Below are positions 24,344 through 32,348 of a DNA stretch of 32,741 nt, in pieces (within the stretch, counting starts at the first letter, position 1; every line of letters starts with the position of its first letter). The stretch spans positions 1 through 32,741 of the forward strand of contig CAMNEH010000019.1 in assembly GCA_946536315.1 (NCBI GenBank), read 5' to 3'. The DNA comes from an uncultured Clostridia bacterium (GTDB lineage: Bacteria; Bacillota; Clostridia; Christensenellales; Aristaeellaceae). Both the position numbers and the translations under genes were made by a program. The notes below the pieces were generated by a model. That model was given only the letters and a program-made list of their open reading frames with translations, made no database searches and was not told the DNA's origin.

Positions 24344-25554
24344 GGCGCCGCCTCCACATCATTGCTCAGGCTGGCCGGGTCGATATGCTCGAACGGGTCA
24401 TCCCCGCGCTCGTCCGGCCCGACGGTCGTAAACGCCAGGCCGAACCGATAGCAGCTTTTGACGCTGTCCCGCGGCTCCACCCGGTACTGCGGCTGCTGCT
24501 GGGACGCGTACAGCTTATACGCCTCCACCGCGGTCTCGAACCCCGTTTTTCCGCCCTGCGAGGCCAGGGGCACGTCCCAGTTGAACTCCACGGGATTGTC
24601 CTGGTACATGTGAATATACAGCTTTTTCGGCTGCCAGACGCCCCAGGTCTTCACGCTGGCGGTATATTTGTCCGGATTGGCGGCCAGCGTGACGCACTGC
24701 AGGCAGGCGTCCGCACACACACGGTGCGCGCCGTGCCCGTATTCGCCGTTCACGTCCTGTGTGGCGATCACCTCCGGCTTGTAGCGGCGGATCAGCCCGG
24801 TCACATAGCCGAGCACCTTGCTCTTGCCCCAGACCTCGTACTGCGTCTTCAGCTTGAGCGAATACTTGTCCCAGAAATTGCCGATATCCGGATACTGCCG
24901 CACGCCGCAGTACCACAGCCCGTTCAGCAGCTCGCTGCGCCGCCCGGGCGTATTGCAGGTCAGGTAGCAGACCACCACGCTCATGCCGTACTCCCCGGCA
25001 TAGGTGGGGATCATGCCGCCGAAAAAGAGCATTTCGTCGTCCGGATGCCCGACCAGGATCATCAGGTCCGCCTTTTCGGGCTGCGGCTGCCAGCGCTGCA
25101 CCCAGCCCGGCACGTCGCCCTCCCCCAGCAGGTACAGCTCGTTGACCGCGAACACCTTCTGCGCCGTCGTGTCCAGGCGGAGCCTGAAATGCGTCAGGCC
25201 GTCCAGCGGGACGTATTCGTGGCCATACAGCCCCTCGCCCCGCGCGGCGGCCGTCCATTCCTTGCCGTTGGGCGTTTCCACCACCCACGGCGCGGGCGAG
25301 TCCATGCCGCTGCACAGGTACACGCCGTACACCGGCGACGGGCTGTTCACCTCGATGTTCGCGCGGCGCTCCTTGGCGCTCTTCCAGATCGTTTCATAGT
25401 CGCGGTCCGACGCGCGGTGCAGCGCCGCGCCCTTGCTGGACGCCTTCAGCGACGCCTGGGCCGTGATATCCTCCGCTTCTTGCGCCATGGCGCTGCCCGA
25501 GAGCAGCGCCATGAAAAGAAGCAGAACACCGAATATCCATTTTTGTTTCATCAT
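24340..25554 (-). CDS. Exported PIG-L family deacetylase
   Basis: A 404-residue exported zinc-dependent N-deacetylase (PIG-L/LmbE family). The signal peptide covers residues 1-24 (SGSAMA-QE). Residues about 30-145 form a beta-rich domain (IEVNSPSPVYGVYLCSGMDSP, then THFRLRLDTT), possibly a galactose-binding-like module. The catalytic domain starts near 160: GHPDDE with H170, D172 and D173, then GEYGHGAHR with H274 and H277, which fit the metal ligands. Its likely substrate is an N-acetylated sugar of the cell surface (inference). Two consecutive ATG codons start the gene with a poor GGCGG site. It lies 36 nt after the repeat-protein stop and is coupled to the CDF gene. Confidence 0.9.
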   Translation of the reverse strand: MMKQKWIFGVLLLFMALLSGSAMAQEAEDITAQASLKASSKGAALHRASDRDYETIWKSAKERRANIEVNSPSPVYGVYLCSGMDSPAPWVVETPNGKEWTAAARGEGLYGHEYVPLDGLTHFRLRLDTTAQKVFAVNELYLLGEGDVPGWVQRWQPQPEKADLMILVGHPDDEMLFFGGMIPTYAGEYGMSVVVCYLTCNTPGRRSELLNGLWYCGVRQYPDIGNFWDKYSLKLKTQYEVWGKSKVLGYVTGLIRRYKPEVIATQDVNGEYGHGAHRVCADACLQCVTLAANPDKYTASVKTWGVWQPKKLYIHMYQDNPVEFNWDVPLASQGGKTGFETAVEAYKLYASQQQPQYRVEPRDSVKSCYRFGLAFTTVGPDERGDDPFEHIDPASLSNDVEAAP

Positions 25555-25590
25555 ATTCTGCCGCCTGTATTCCTAATCCGTTTCCGGCCG

Positions 25591-28095
25591 TTATTCCGCG
25601 TCCTCCGCAGTCTCCGGCGCTTCCTCTGTGGCCGATGGCGCGGCGTCCGCAGGCGCTTCCGTCGTCTCCGCGGTCTCCTCCGCCGCTTCGGCAGGCGCGT
25701 CCGCGGTCTCCTCCGCCGTCTCCGCAGGTTCGTCCGCGGCCGGGGCTTCCACCGCCTTCAGCAGGGGGATGACCCGCACGCGCCAGACGTAATTGCTGTT
25801 GGTCTGGTCGATCACATACCGGTACTCCAGGGCATTCGCGTCCTCGATGTCGTACACGGTCACGCCGTTGTCCGGCGAATACTGCCACTGGACGATGACC
25901 TGGTCCATGTCGTACCCGATCAGGGACGCCGTCAGCACCACCTCGGTGCCGGCCTGTACCGTCGTCACGCCGTCCAGGGACGAGTTCAGCCGGACCGTCG
26001 GCCGCGCGGGCGTTTCAGGCTCTTCAGCAGGTTCTTCCTCAACGGGCTGCCCGTCCGCAGGCGCTTCGGTCTCCTCTGCGGGTTCCTCTTCAGCGGGCTG
26101 CTCGTCCGCAGGCGTTTCAGGCTCTTCCGCGGGCTCTTCCTCAGCGGGCTGCTCGTCCGCAGGCGCTTCGGTCTCCTCTGTGGGTTCTTCCTCAGCGGGC
26201 TGCTCGTCCGCAGGCGCTTCGGTCTCTTCTGCGGGTTCTTCCTCAGCGGGCTGCCCGTCCGCAGGCGTTTCGGTCTCTTCCGCGGGTTCCTCTTCAGCGG
26301 GCTGCTCGTCCGCAGGCGCTTCGGTCTCCTCTGCGGGTTCTTCCTCAGTGGGCTGCTCGTCCGCAGGCGCTTCTGTCTCTTCTGCGGGTTCTTCCTCAGC
26401 GGGCTGCTCGTCCGCAGGCGCTTCGGTCTCCTCTGCGGGTTCTTCCTCAGTGGGCTGCTCGTCCGCAGGCGCTTCTGTCTCTTCTGCGGGTTCTTCCTCA
26501 GCGGGCTGCTCGTCCGCAGGCGCTTCGGTCTCCTCTGCGGGTTCTTCCTCAGCGGGCTGCTCGTCCGCAGGTGCTTCGGTCTCCTCTGTGGGTTCTTCCT
26601 CAGCGGGCGGCTCGTCCGCAGGCGCTTCGGTCTCCTCTGCGGGTTCTTCCTCAGCGGGCTGCTCGTCCGCAGGCGCTTCGGTCTCCTCTGCGGGCGCTTC
26701 CTCAGCGGGCTGCTCGTCCGCAGTCTCAGGGGCTTCAGTCTCTTCTGCGGGCGCTTCCTCAGCGGGCTGCTCGTCCGCAGGCGCTGGTTCTTCGATTTCG
26801 GTGGCAGGCGCTTCGGCGGTCTCCTGCTCGGCCGCGTCCGGTGCGGCAGATGCATCGGGCTCCGTCACCGGGGCCGCAGGCGCGAAGACGAAGCCGCCGG
26901 CAGGCTGTGCCGTTTCGGGCGTATCCGCGGCAGGCTGATCCCCAGTGTCCGCGGCCTGCGGTTCCGCCGGCGCGAAGGAGAAGGCCGGGGCTGCCGGCGC
27001 GTCTGTTGCAGCGGCAGGCGCTTCAGGCGCTGCCGCAGGCGTCTCCTCTGGCGCTTCCGCAGGCGCATCCACAGGCTTCTCCGCGGGCGCTTCCTCTGAC
27101 GTCTCCGCGGGCGCTTCTGTCGGCGCTTCCGCAGGCGTCGCCTCAGAGGCTTCCGCAGGCGTCACCTCATGCGCTTCCGCCGCCGGTTCGGACATCGGCG
27201 CGGCGGTCGCCGCAGCGGCCTCGACGCGCTCCAGCAACAGGGTGAAGGCGCCGTTCGTCCGCTCGTCCACGCGCTCCACGGTCAGCAGGTAGGTTTTGCC
27301 GCTGAGCCTGAGCCGCTGCTGAAGGGGCAGATATTCGCCGTCCTTCTGCTCCGGCTTGAGCGTCTGGCGGTCCGAGCCGTTCTCCTGCGCGATGGTGACC
27401 GTGACCGGAACGCCGCCGGTGGTCAGGCGGATTTCCGTCGCGCGGCGCAGGGAAAGCCGCAGCACATATTTCGGCTGGCCGGCCGATACCTTGGCCGAAT
27501 ACCGTTCATTGAACTTCAGTTCGCCGTCCACCTGCGGCGCGGCATTTTGTTCAGACGCGGGCTGCGCTTCCGGCGCAGGCGCTGCCGTCGGGGCCGCTGT
27601 CGGTTCCGCCGCCGGTTCTTCCGCAGGTTCCTCTTCCGGCGCTTCCGTCGGCGCAGGCACTGCCGTCGGGGCCGCCGTCGGTTCCGGCGTCGGTTCTTCC
27701 GCAGGTTCCTCTTCCGGCGCTTCCGTCGGCGCGGGCGCTGCCGTCGGGGCCGCTGTCGGTTCCGGCGTCGGCTTTTCCTCCGGCGCTTCCGTCGGCGCGG
27801 GCGCTTCTGTCGGGGCTGCCGTCGGTTCCGGCGTCGGGGCCGCCGTCGGGGCCGCTGTCGGCGCTTCCGTCGGGGCTGCCGTCGGTTCCGGCGTCGGCTT
27901 CTCCTCCGGCGCTTCGGTCGGCGCGGGCGTGGGCTCTGCCGCGGGAAGCACCGTCACTTCCACCACGATTTCCGCCTCAGCCACTTCCGCCGCTTCTGCG
28001 ATTTCCGCGGGGGCTTGTGCTGTTTCCGCTGTCACGGGCAGCGCGTTCCCCAGCAGGAACACGGCCGTCAGAAACGCTACGAGAAATTTACGCAT
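25591..28095 (-). CDS. Exported Pro/Glu/Ala-rich repeat protein with Ig-like domain
   Basis: An 834-residue exported protein. Signal peptide 1-23 (ALPVTA-ET). Residues about 24-185 are a P/T/E/A-rich linker with TEAPEE and PTPEPTAAPT repeats. A folded beta domain follows at about 187-292 (ELKFNERYSAKVSAGQPKYVLRL to AFTLLLERVEA). Residues 293-430 are low complexity. Fifteen 17-residue units (consensus EPAEETEAPADEQPAEE) cover about 431-693. An Ig-like domain (about 697-785, TVQAGTEVVLTASL, VIVQWQYSPDNG) and an acidic tail end it. ATG 28095 follows GGAGGAAAGG. No LPXTG or lipobox was seen. Likely an extended cell-envelope stalk; function unknown. Confidence 0.85.
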   Translation of the reverse strand: MRKFLVAFLTAVFLLGNALPVTAETAQAPAEIAEAAEVAEAEIVVEVTVLPAAEPTPAPTEAPEEKPTPEPTAAPTEAPTAAPTAAPTPEPTAAPTEAPAPTEAPEEKPTPEPTAAPTAAPAPTEAPEEEPAEEPTPEPTAAPTAVPAPTEAPEEEPAEEPAAEPTAAPTAAPAPEAQPASEQNAAPQVDGELKFNERYSAKVSAGQPKYVLRLSLRRATEIRLTTGGVPVTVTIAQENGSDRQTLKPEQKDGEYLPLQQRLRLSGKTYLLTVERVDERTNGAFTLLLERVEAAAATAAPMSEPAAEAHEVTPAEASEATPAEAPTEAPAETSEEAPAEKPVDAPAEAPEETPAAAPEAPAAATDAPAAPAFSFAPAEPQAADTGDQPAADTPETAQPAGGFVFAPAAPVTEPDASAAPDAAEQETAEAPATEIEEPAPADEQPAEEAPAEETEAPETADEQPAEEAPAEETEAPADEQPAEEEPAEETEAPADEPPAEEEPTEETEAPADEQPAEEEPAEETEAPADEQPAEEEPAEETEAPADEQPTEEEPAEETEAPADEQPAEEEPAEETEAPADEQPTEEEPAEETEAPADEQPAEEEPAEETETPADGQPAEEEPAEETEAPADEQPAEEEPTEETEAPADEQPAEEEPAEEPETPADEQPAEEEPAEETEAPADGQPVEEEPAEEPETPARPTVRLNSSLDGVTTVQAGTEVVLTASLIGYDMDQVIVQWQYSPDNGVTVYDIEDANALEYRYVIDQTNSNYVWRVRVIPLLKAVEAPAADEPAETAEETADAPAEAAEETAETTEAPADAAPSATEEAPETAEDAE
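26020..26790 (-). repeat. 51-bp coding minisatellite, 15 copies
   Basis: The mark GTCCGCAG recurs at 26053 and then every 51 bp up to 26716, with one final 57-bp step to 26773. That gives 15 units coding the 17-residue repeat. Two neighbouring 102-bp doublets (about 26340-26440 and 26442-26542) look nearly identical, which points to recent duplication. Copy number is likely to vary between strains. Confidence 0.9.
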
Positions 28096-28191
28096 ACACC
28101 TTTCCTCCGTCCGGGGCCGTCGCGCGGACGCCGCCCGTTTCTCACCTGTCAGCCGCGGGACCATTCGCCCGCTCATCTTCCATAATGCCAC

Positions 28192-28208
28192 CGTCAGGTT
28201 ACCTGACG
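28192..28208. promoter_or_regulatory. Perfect palindrome in the operon leader, possible operator
   Basis: CGTCAGGT-T-ACCTGACG, with perfect 8-bp arms, lies about 25-40 nt downstream of the -10 box. A repressor site or a leader hairpin are both possible. A related half-site (ATACCTGAT) occurs at about 28223-28231. Confidence 0.45.
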
Positions 28209-28232
28209 CGTTACACATCGGTATACCTGATC

Positions 28233-28261
28233 ATTTTAACATAAAATGGCCGCTGTGTAAA
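28233..28261 (-). promoter_or_regulatory. Promoter of the repeat protein/PIG-L/CDF operon
   Basis: On the minus strand TTTACA (28261-28256), a 17-nt spacer and TAAAAT (28238-28233). It lies between the stop of the adhesin-like gene and the repeat-protein start, leaving a leader of about 130 nt. Confidence 0.75.
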
Positions 28262-28306
28262 TAATCTCTCCGCCCGCCCGCGCCGCGGAAAGCTGTCAGA
28301 AAATGT

Positions 28307-31300
28307 TCACTCGATCTCCTTCCCGAGCACCGTCAGCACGCCGTCCACCATGCCCAGGGACACTGTCACCCGGTACTGCCGCCGGCTGTAGTAAATGCCG
28401 CTCTCCGGGTCATAGCCGTCGCTGTCCGCGGTCGCGGGGAGCCGTTCGCGCACCAGGTAGCGGAGCTCCGCTACGCCCGTCTGCGCGTCGGCCCAGGCCA
28501 GGTACTCCGGATACGCGTACTCGAGTGAGAACGCGAACCGTCCCCGCGCGTCGTGCGTCGCCTCCAGCAAATCGCGCCCGCCGAGCCCGGGATAGTGGCT
28601 GACGCCGCTCTCGGCGGGCAGCAGCTCAAACGTGAACTGCTCCGCCTCCAGCGCCTTGCCGCGCAGTTCCTTCACGCCCCCGACCGGCACGCTGACGCGC
28701 TGCCAGTCGTTTTCGACCGCCATCACATACAGCTCGCCGCTGCCCGACAGCACGACGCCCTCATAGCTTCCGGGCCGGGTCCACGTCTCGTCCGTCAGGC
28801 GCAGGCCCTTCTCGTCCTCGCTGTACCCCGCGCCGTTGAACACCGTAAAGTAGATCGGCGCCAGCAGCCCCTGCGCCCCGTCCGGCGCTTTGGTTTCCGT
28901 CAGCACGTAATAGCCGTTGGGCAGGTCCTCGCTGCGCGTTCCGGCGGTAAAGGTCACACTGTACGGCTCGGGCGGCGCCTGCTCATAGATGTTTTTGACC
29001 ATGCTGACCGTGAATTCCGCGCCGTCCAGGATGCCGCCGGCCTCGTCCAGCTTGTTCAGGACCAGCGACGTCTTCTGGATTTCGTTCGTGAACGTGATGG
29101 TGGTCGTGAGCCGGTCCTCAGACACCACGCGCTGCATGCCGGCAAACGCGTACCCCTTCGGGACGATTTCCTCCGCCCGGTACGGGTAATAGCCGGAGTC
29201 CTGGTCCTTTTCGTCAAAGTCGTGCGGGCGCACCAGCACCAGGCCGTACGTTTCGGACCAGGTGTTGGCCGCCTTCGTCCAGTCGGGCTCGGCCTCCGCC
29301 GGACTGACGCCGTCGCCCGCCGCGTAGCCGCTCATATCCGTCTGCGCCGGCTCGCCCGCGATCGCGCCGCGGTTCAGCGACACGTCCAGATCCTCCGGAC
29401 GGTTGCCGGTCACGTTGTTGTCGTCGACCCATACTTTGTTGATGATCACCTTCGCGCCGTAGATTTCCAGGGTCAGCTCCTTTTCCAGCGTGAAGGGCGA
29501 GCCCAGGAAGGTGCCGTTCGCCCGCGCGATGACCGTATACCTGCCCGGCATTTTCCGGCTGAAGCTGTCCTCCCAGCCGCTTTGCACGGGCACGCCGTCC
29601 ACGCTGACCAGCCTGTACTGCACCTCGCCCAGGGAATAGCCGCCGTCCGCCAGGATCTGCTCCAGCTCCTGGCGGTAGCGGGGCGTATCGTACAGGGTGC
29701 CCTTTTCCAGGACGGCGTTCGCCTCCAGCAGGTGCGTGTTCCCGTCGTACGGCAGGCGTTTGCTCTCCCCGTAGATGCCGGCCCACACGGCCTCCACCGT
29801 ATACCGTCCGCCGGTGTCCCCGTTGAAGCGGAACACGAGCTCTTCATTGTATCCGGCAGGCAGCAGCCGCCCGGGCAGCGCCGGATAGGTGACGCCGTTA
29901 TGCTTGAACTCCGGGCGATCCTTATCGAACCAGCCGAGGAATTTGTACCCCTCCGCCTGCGGCGTGTGCGTATCCAGATAGAATTTTTCGCCCCTGGCAT
30001 AGTACTGTCCGCCCTTGGTGGAATAGTACATCACCGCGCCGACGCCGGACATCATCACGAAATCCTTGGCGCCGCCCCAGCTGACCGCGGTATCGTACAG
30101 GTTCATGTTGTAGCCGACCATGCCCGACTGGGCGCCGGTTTTCCGGAACATCGCGTAGTAGGTCGCGTCCTTCAGCAGCTCGCCCTCCGGCGCCAGCGTC
30201 GGCCAGTCGTAGCCCTGGATCGGGATCACCACGTTGGGGTCGTCGGTCTTTTCGATCCAGCCCGCGAACGCGTAGTTGGCGTTTGCCCTCGCCGTAGACC
30301 CGTAGACTGTTTTCGTGTTGCTGCCGCGCCATTCATCCATGCTTCGTGTCACCGTGCCGCCGGCCGCCGGCTCGGCGACGTAGTAGATCCGGTGCACCGG
30401 CACGTCCGGGTTGTTCGTATAGTACGCGATCAGGTAATTCGCGCCGTCCTGGATGTACGCGCTCAGGTCGTACCCCGCGGGGATCGTGTTCCCCGCGACG
30501 GGCAGCCGGTTCCAGTTCAGCTCCCAGTGATCGAACACAAATTCCTCATACGCCTGGGCGATCAGGTCCGCGGGGATGGTGCCGTCCTCGCGGATATACA
30601 TGGCCACGACGTGCCCGTTCACGGTATTGTCGTAGGTGGCGCTGCCCACGTAGCCCGGCTCCGTCTCATCCACGTTCGCCACGCCGATGGTCAGGTAGCT
30701 GTCGTAGATGTCCGGCTCGAAGACCGCCGTGTAGGTCGCGCCCTCGCGGATCTGCTCGCCGGCCGGCACAAACTCGGGCCAGTACCCCACCGTGGTCCCT
30801 TTTTCGTCCATCCAGGACACAAAGCGGTAATTGCGCTTCGCGGTGGCCGTGCAGCCGGCCGCGCCGACCCTTTTATCGGCGATCTCGCTGTCGATCGAGA
30901 CCGTGCCGCGCACCTGATTGGCCTGGTAATAGATGGTGACCTGGGTGACCTCTTCAAACACGGCCCTGTAGTGGGTATTGCCGGTGATCTGGTCCGCGTA
31001 GATGCGCATGTGCGGCTCATAGCTGTAGTGAGACCCGTCCCCGTTCAGCCATTCGACGAAGCGGTAGCCGTCCTGCGGGACAGCGGTCACGTTGTTATTG
31101 ATGTAGGCGGCGTCATCGATCGTGTACGTCCCTTCGCCGTTCACGACGTAGCCGCCTTCCCCGGCGCTGAAGGTGATGGTATACGGCGCGTCGGTGACGC
31201 CGATCAGGTAGCGGGTGCCGTCCTGCGTGACGAGCGTCAGCGCCTCCTGTGAGGTGAACGCCGTCTGGCTGGTCAGCAGGAAATCCTTTTCGCCCACATA

Positions 31301-32266
31301 GACGTCCGGATGCCCGTTGCAGGTGATGTAGCCCGACACCGGCGTGACCGTCACCAGCCGGTCGTCCGTGAACCGGACCGTGGCGACCTCCCGCACGTCC
31401 AGCAGTTCGCCCCCATCCGTGCGGATGTCCAGCAGGCGGATCAGTTCCGACAGCAGGATCTGGCTTTCGCCCGGGATGGAGTAGTCCGTGCCCCGGTAGT
31501 GGAAATCCACCGTCCAGGCCACCATGTAGGGCGAGAAGCCGTCGGTGGTCATGGTAAAGCCGTACAGCGCGTTGCCGCGCACGTCAAACTCGACCTGGTC
31601 CACCGGCGACGGTTCGCCGTCCACGATATGGTAAAGCGTCAGCGTCCGCGCGGTGATCACGGCGTCCGCCTCCGCCAGCGCGACGGGCGCGTCCAGCCGC
31701 ACCTCCGTGCGGTAGTACGTCCCCGGCGTCAGCCGCTCCGGCGCGACCGCAAGGTCCAGCCCCAGCCAGCCCGTGCTTACGAAGTCCGCCGCGTTCCCGC
31801 CGGGCAGCGTCTGCGGCGTGATGCCCAGCGCTTCGGCCGCCGCGCTGACATCCGCCGGGCCCACCGTCACCGCGTCCGCGGGCAGCGCGGTCACCGGCCG
31901 CGGGTTGGACAGCGCGATCTCCAGGACGTCCCCCGTGACCGTTTCCACGGTCAGCGTGACCAGGTCAAACCAGTCCAGCGCCTCCAGGTACAGGTCTTCA
32001 TCGATCGCGACCAGCCCCGGATCGCTGACCGTGACGTCGGTCACGCCCGAATAGACGCCGTTCAGCCCCAGGACATATGACACCAGCGCCCGGTCGCCCA
32101 CGCCGTGGAACTGGTACGCGTATTCTGCCGGCGCCAGCGTCACATTCGTGTGCAGCCAGTCGCTCGTGAACGCCTCCGTCCCGGCCTGCGCCGGCAGCAG
32201 GCAGAACAGCAGCAGCAGCGCCAGTGCGCTGCGCCACCGCCGTCCCATTCCATACTGTCCTTTCAT
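28307..32266 (-). CDS. Large exported adhesin-like protein with InlB-like, Cna-B and FctA-like domains
   Basis: A 1319-residue exported protein. Signal peptide 1-29 (LLLLFCLLPAQAG). An N-terminal beta-rich region covers about 30-375. InlB B-repeat-like units follow at about 375-760 (patterns such as YRFVEWLNGDG, YRFVSWMDEKG and YAFAGWIEK, each followed by ATY or THY and VF). A Cna-B-like domain lies at about 935-1060 (NKVWVDDNNVTGNRPEDLDVSL), a SpaA-like one at about 1064-1142 (LDGAEFTV, GYYVLTETKAPDG), and a C-terminal FctA/isopeptide-linkage-like domain (GGVKELRGKALEAEQFTFEL). It stops right after that domain: no LPXTG, membrane helix or basic tail. Start 32266 follows GGGGGAGGGG. Likely an adhesin or pilus-like surface protein. 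Confidence 0.87.
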   Translation of the reverse strand: MKGQYGMGRRWRSALALLLLFCLLPAQAGTEAFTSDWLHTNVTLAPAEYAYQFHGVGDRALVSYVLGLNGVYSGVTDVTVSDPGLVAIDEDLYLEALDWFDLVTLTVETVTGDVLEIALSNPRPVTALPADAVTVGPADVSAAAEALGITPQTLPGGNAADFVSTGWLGLDLAVAPERLTPGTYYRTEVRLDAPVALAEADAVITARTLTLYHIVDGEPSPVDQVEFDVRGNALYGFTMTTDGFSPYMVAWTVDFHYRGTDYSIPGESQILLSELIRLLDIRTDGGELLDVREVATVRFTDDRLVTVTPVSGYITCNGHPDVYVGEKDFLLTSQTAFTSQEALTLVTQDGTRYLIGVTDAPYTITFSAGEGGYVVNGEGTYTIDDAAYINNNVTAVPQDGYRFVEWLNGDGSHYSYEPHMRIYADQITGNTHYRAVFEEVTQVTIYYQANQVRGTVSIDSEIADKRVGAAGCTATAKRNYRFVSWMDEKGTTVGYWPEFVPAGEQIREGATYTAVFEPDIYDSYLTIGVANVDETEPGYVGSATYDNTVNGHVVAMYIREDGTIPADLIAQAYEEFVFDHWELNWNRLPVAGNTIPAGYDLSAYIQDGANYLIAYYTNNPDVPVHRIYYVAEPAAGGTVTRSMDEWRGSNTKTVYGSTARANANYAFAGWIEKTDDPNVVIPIQGYDWPTLAPEGELLKDATYYAMFRKTGAQSGMVGYNMNLYDTAVSWGGAKDFVMMSGVGAVMYYSTKGGQYYARGEKFYLDTHTPQAEGYKFLGWFDKDRPEFKHNGVTYPALPGRLLPAGYNEELVFRFNGDTGGRYTVEAVWAGIYGESKRLPYDGNTHLLEANAVLEKGTLYDTPRYRQELEQILADGGYSLGEVQYRLVSVDGVPVQSGWEDSFSRKMPGRYTVIARANGTFLGSPFTLEKELTLEIYGAKVIINKVWVDDNNVTGNRPEDLDVSLNRGAIAGEPAQTDMSGYAAGDGVSPAEAEPDWTKAANTWSETYGLVLVRPHDFDEKDQDSGYYPYRAEEIVPKGYAFAGMQRVVSEDRLTTTITFTNEIQKTSLVLNKLDEAGGILDGAEFTVSMVKNIYEQAPPEPYSVTFTAGTRSEDLPNGYYVLTETKAPDGAQGLLAPIYFTVFNGAGYSEDEKGLRLTDETWTRPGSYEGVVLSGSGELYVMAVENDWQRVSVPVGGVKELRGKALEAEQFTFELLPAESGVSHYPGLGGRDLLEATHDARGRFAFSLEYAYPEYLAWADAQTGVAELRYLVRERLPATADSDGYDPESGIYYSRRQYRVTVSLGMVDGVLTVLGKEIE

Positions 32267-32319
32267 CGAAGCCCCTCCCCCATACGCAAACGATAAGCGT
32301 TTCTTCGCCCGACGCAAAT

Positions 32320-32348
32320 ATCATAAATGAGAGAAAAGAGATCGTGAC
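32320..32348 (-). promoter_or_regulatory. Weak promoter candidate for the adhesin-like gene
   Basis: TATGAT (32325-32320) on the minus strand is a good -10 box about 55 nt upstream of the ATG. The -35 position, 17 nt away, reads GTCACG, a poor match, and falls in the first hairpin of mosaic repeat copy D. Confidence 0.3.

Noticed and set aside
26020-26790. Regular repeats considered as a CRISPR array
   Set aside because: Units are contiguous 51-bp repeats without unique spacers, in frame in a protein, and no cas genes are near.
24385-27099. A 904-codon plus-strand open frame with GLLVRRRFGLLCG-like repeats
   Set aside because: It is the antisense shadow of the PIG-L and repeat-protein genes; its repeats mirror the 51-bp coding minisatellite. 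No ribosome site or signal supports it.
28553-31252. An 899-codon plus-strand open frame
   Set aside because: Antisense shadow of the adhesin-like gene caused by GC-rich codon use; no recognisable domain.
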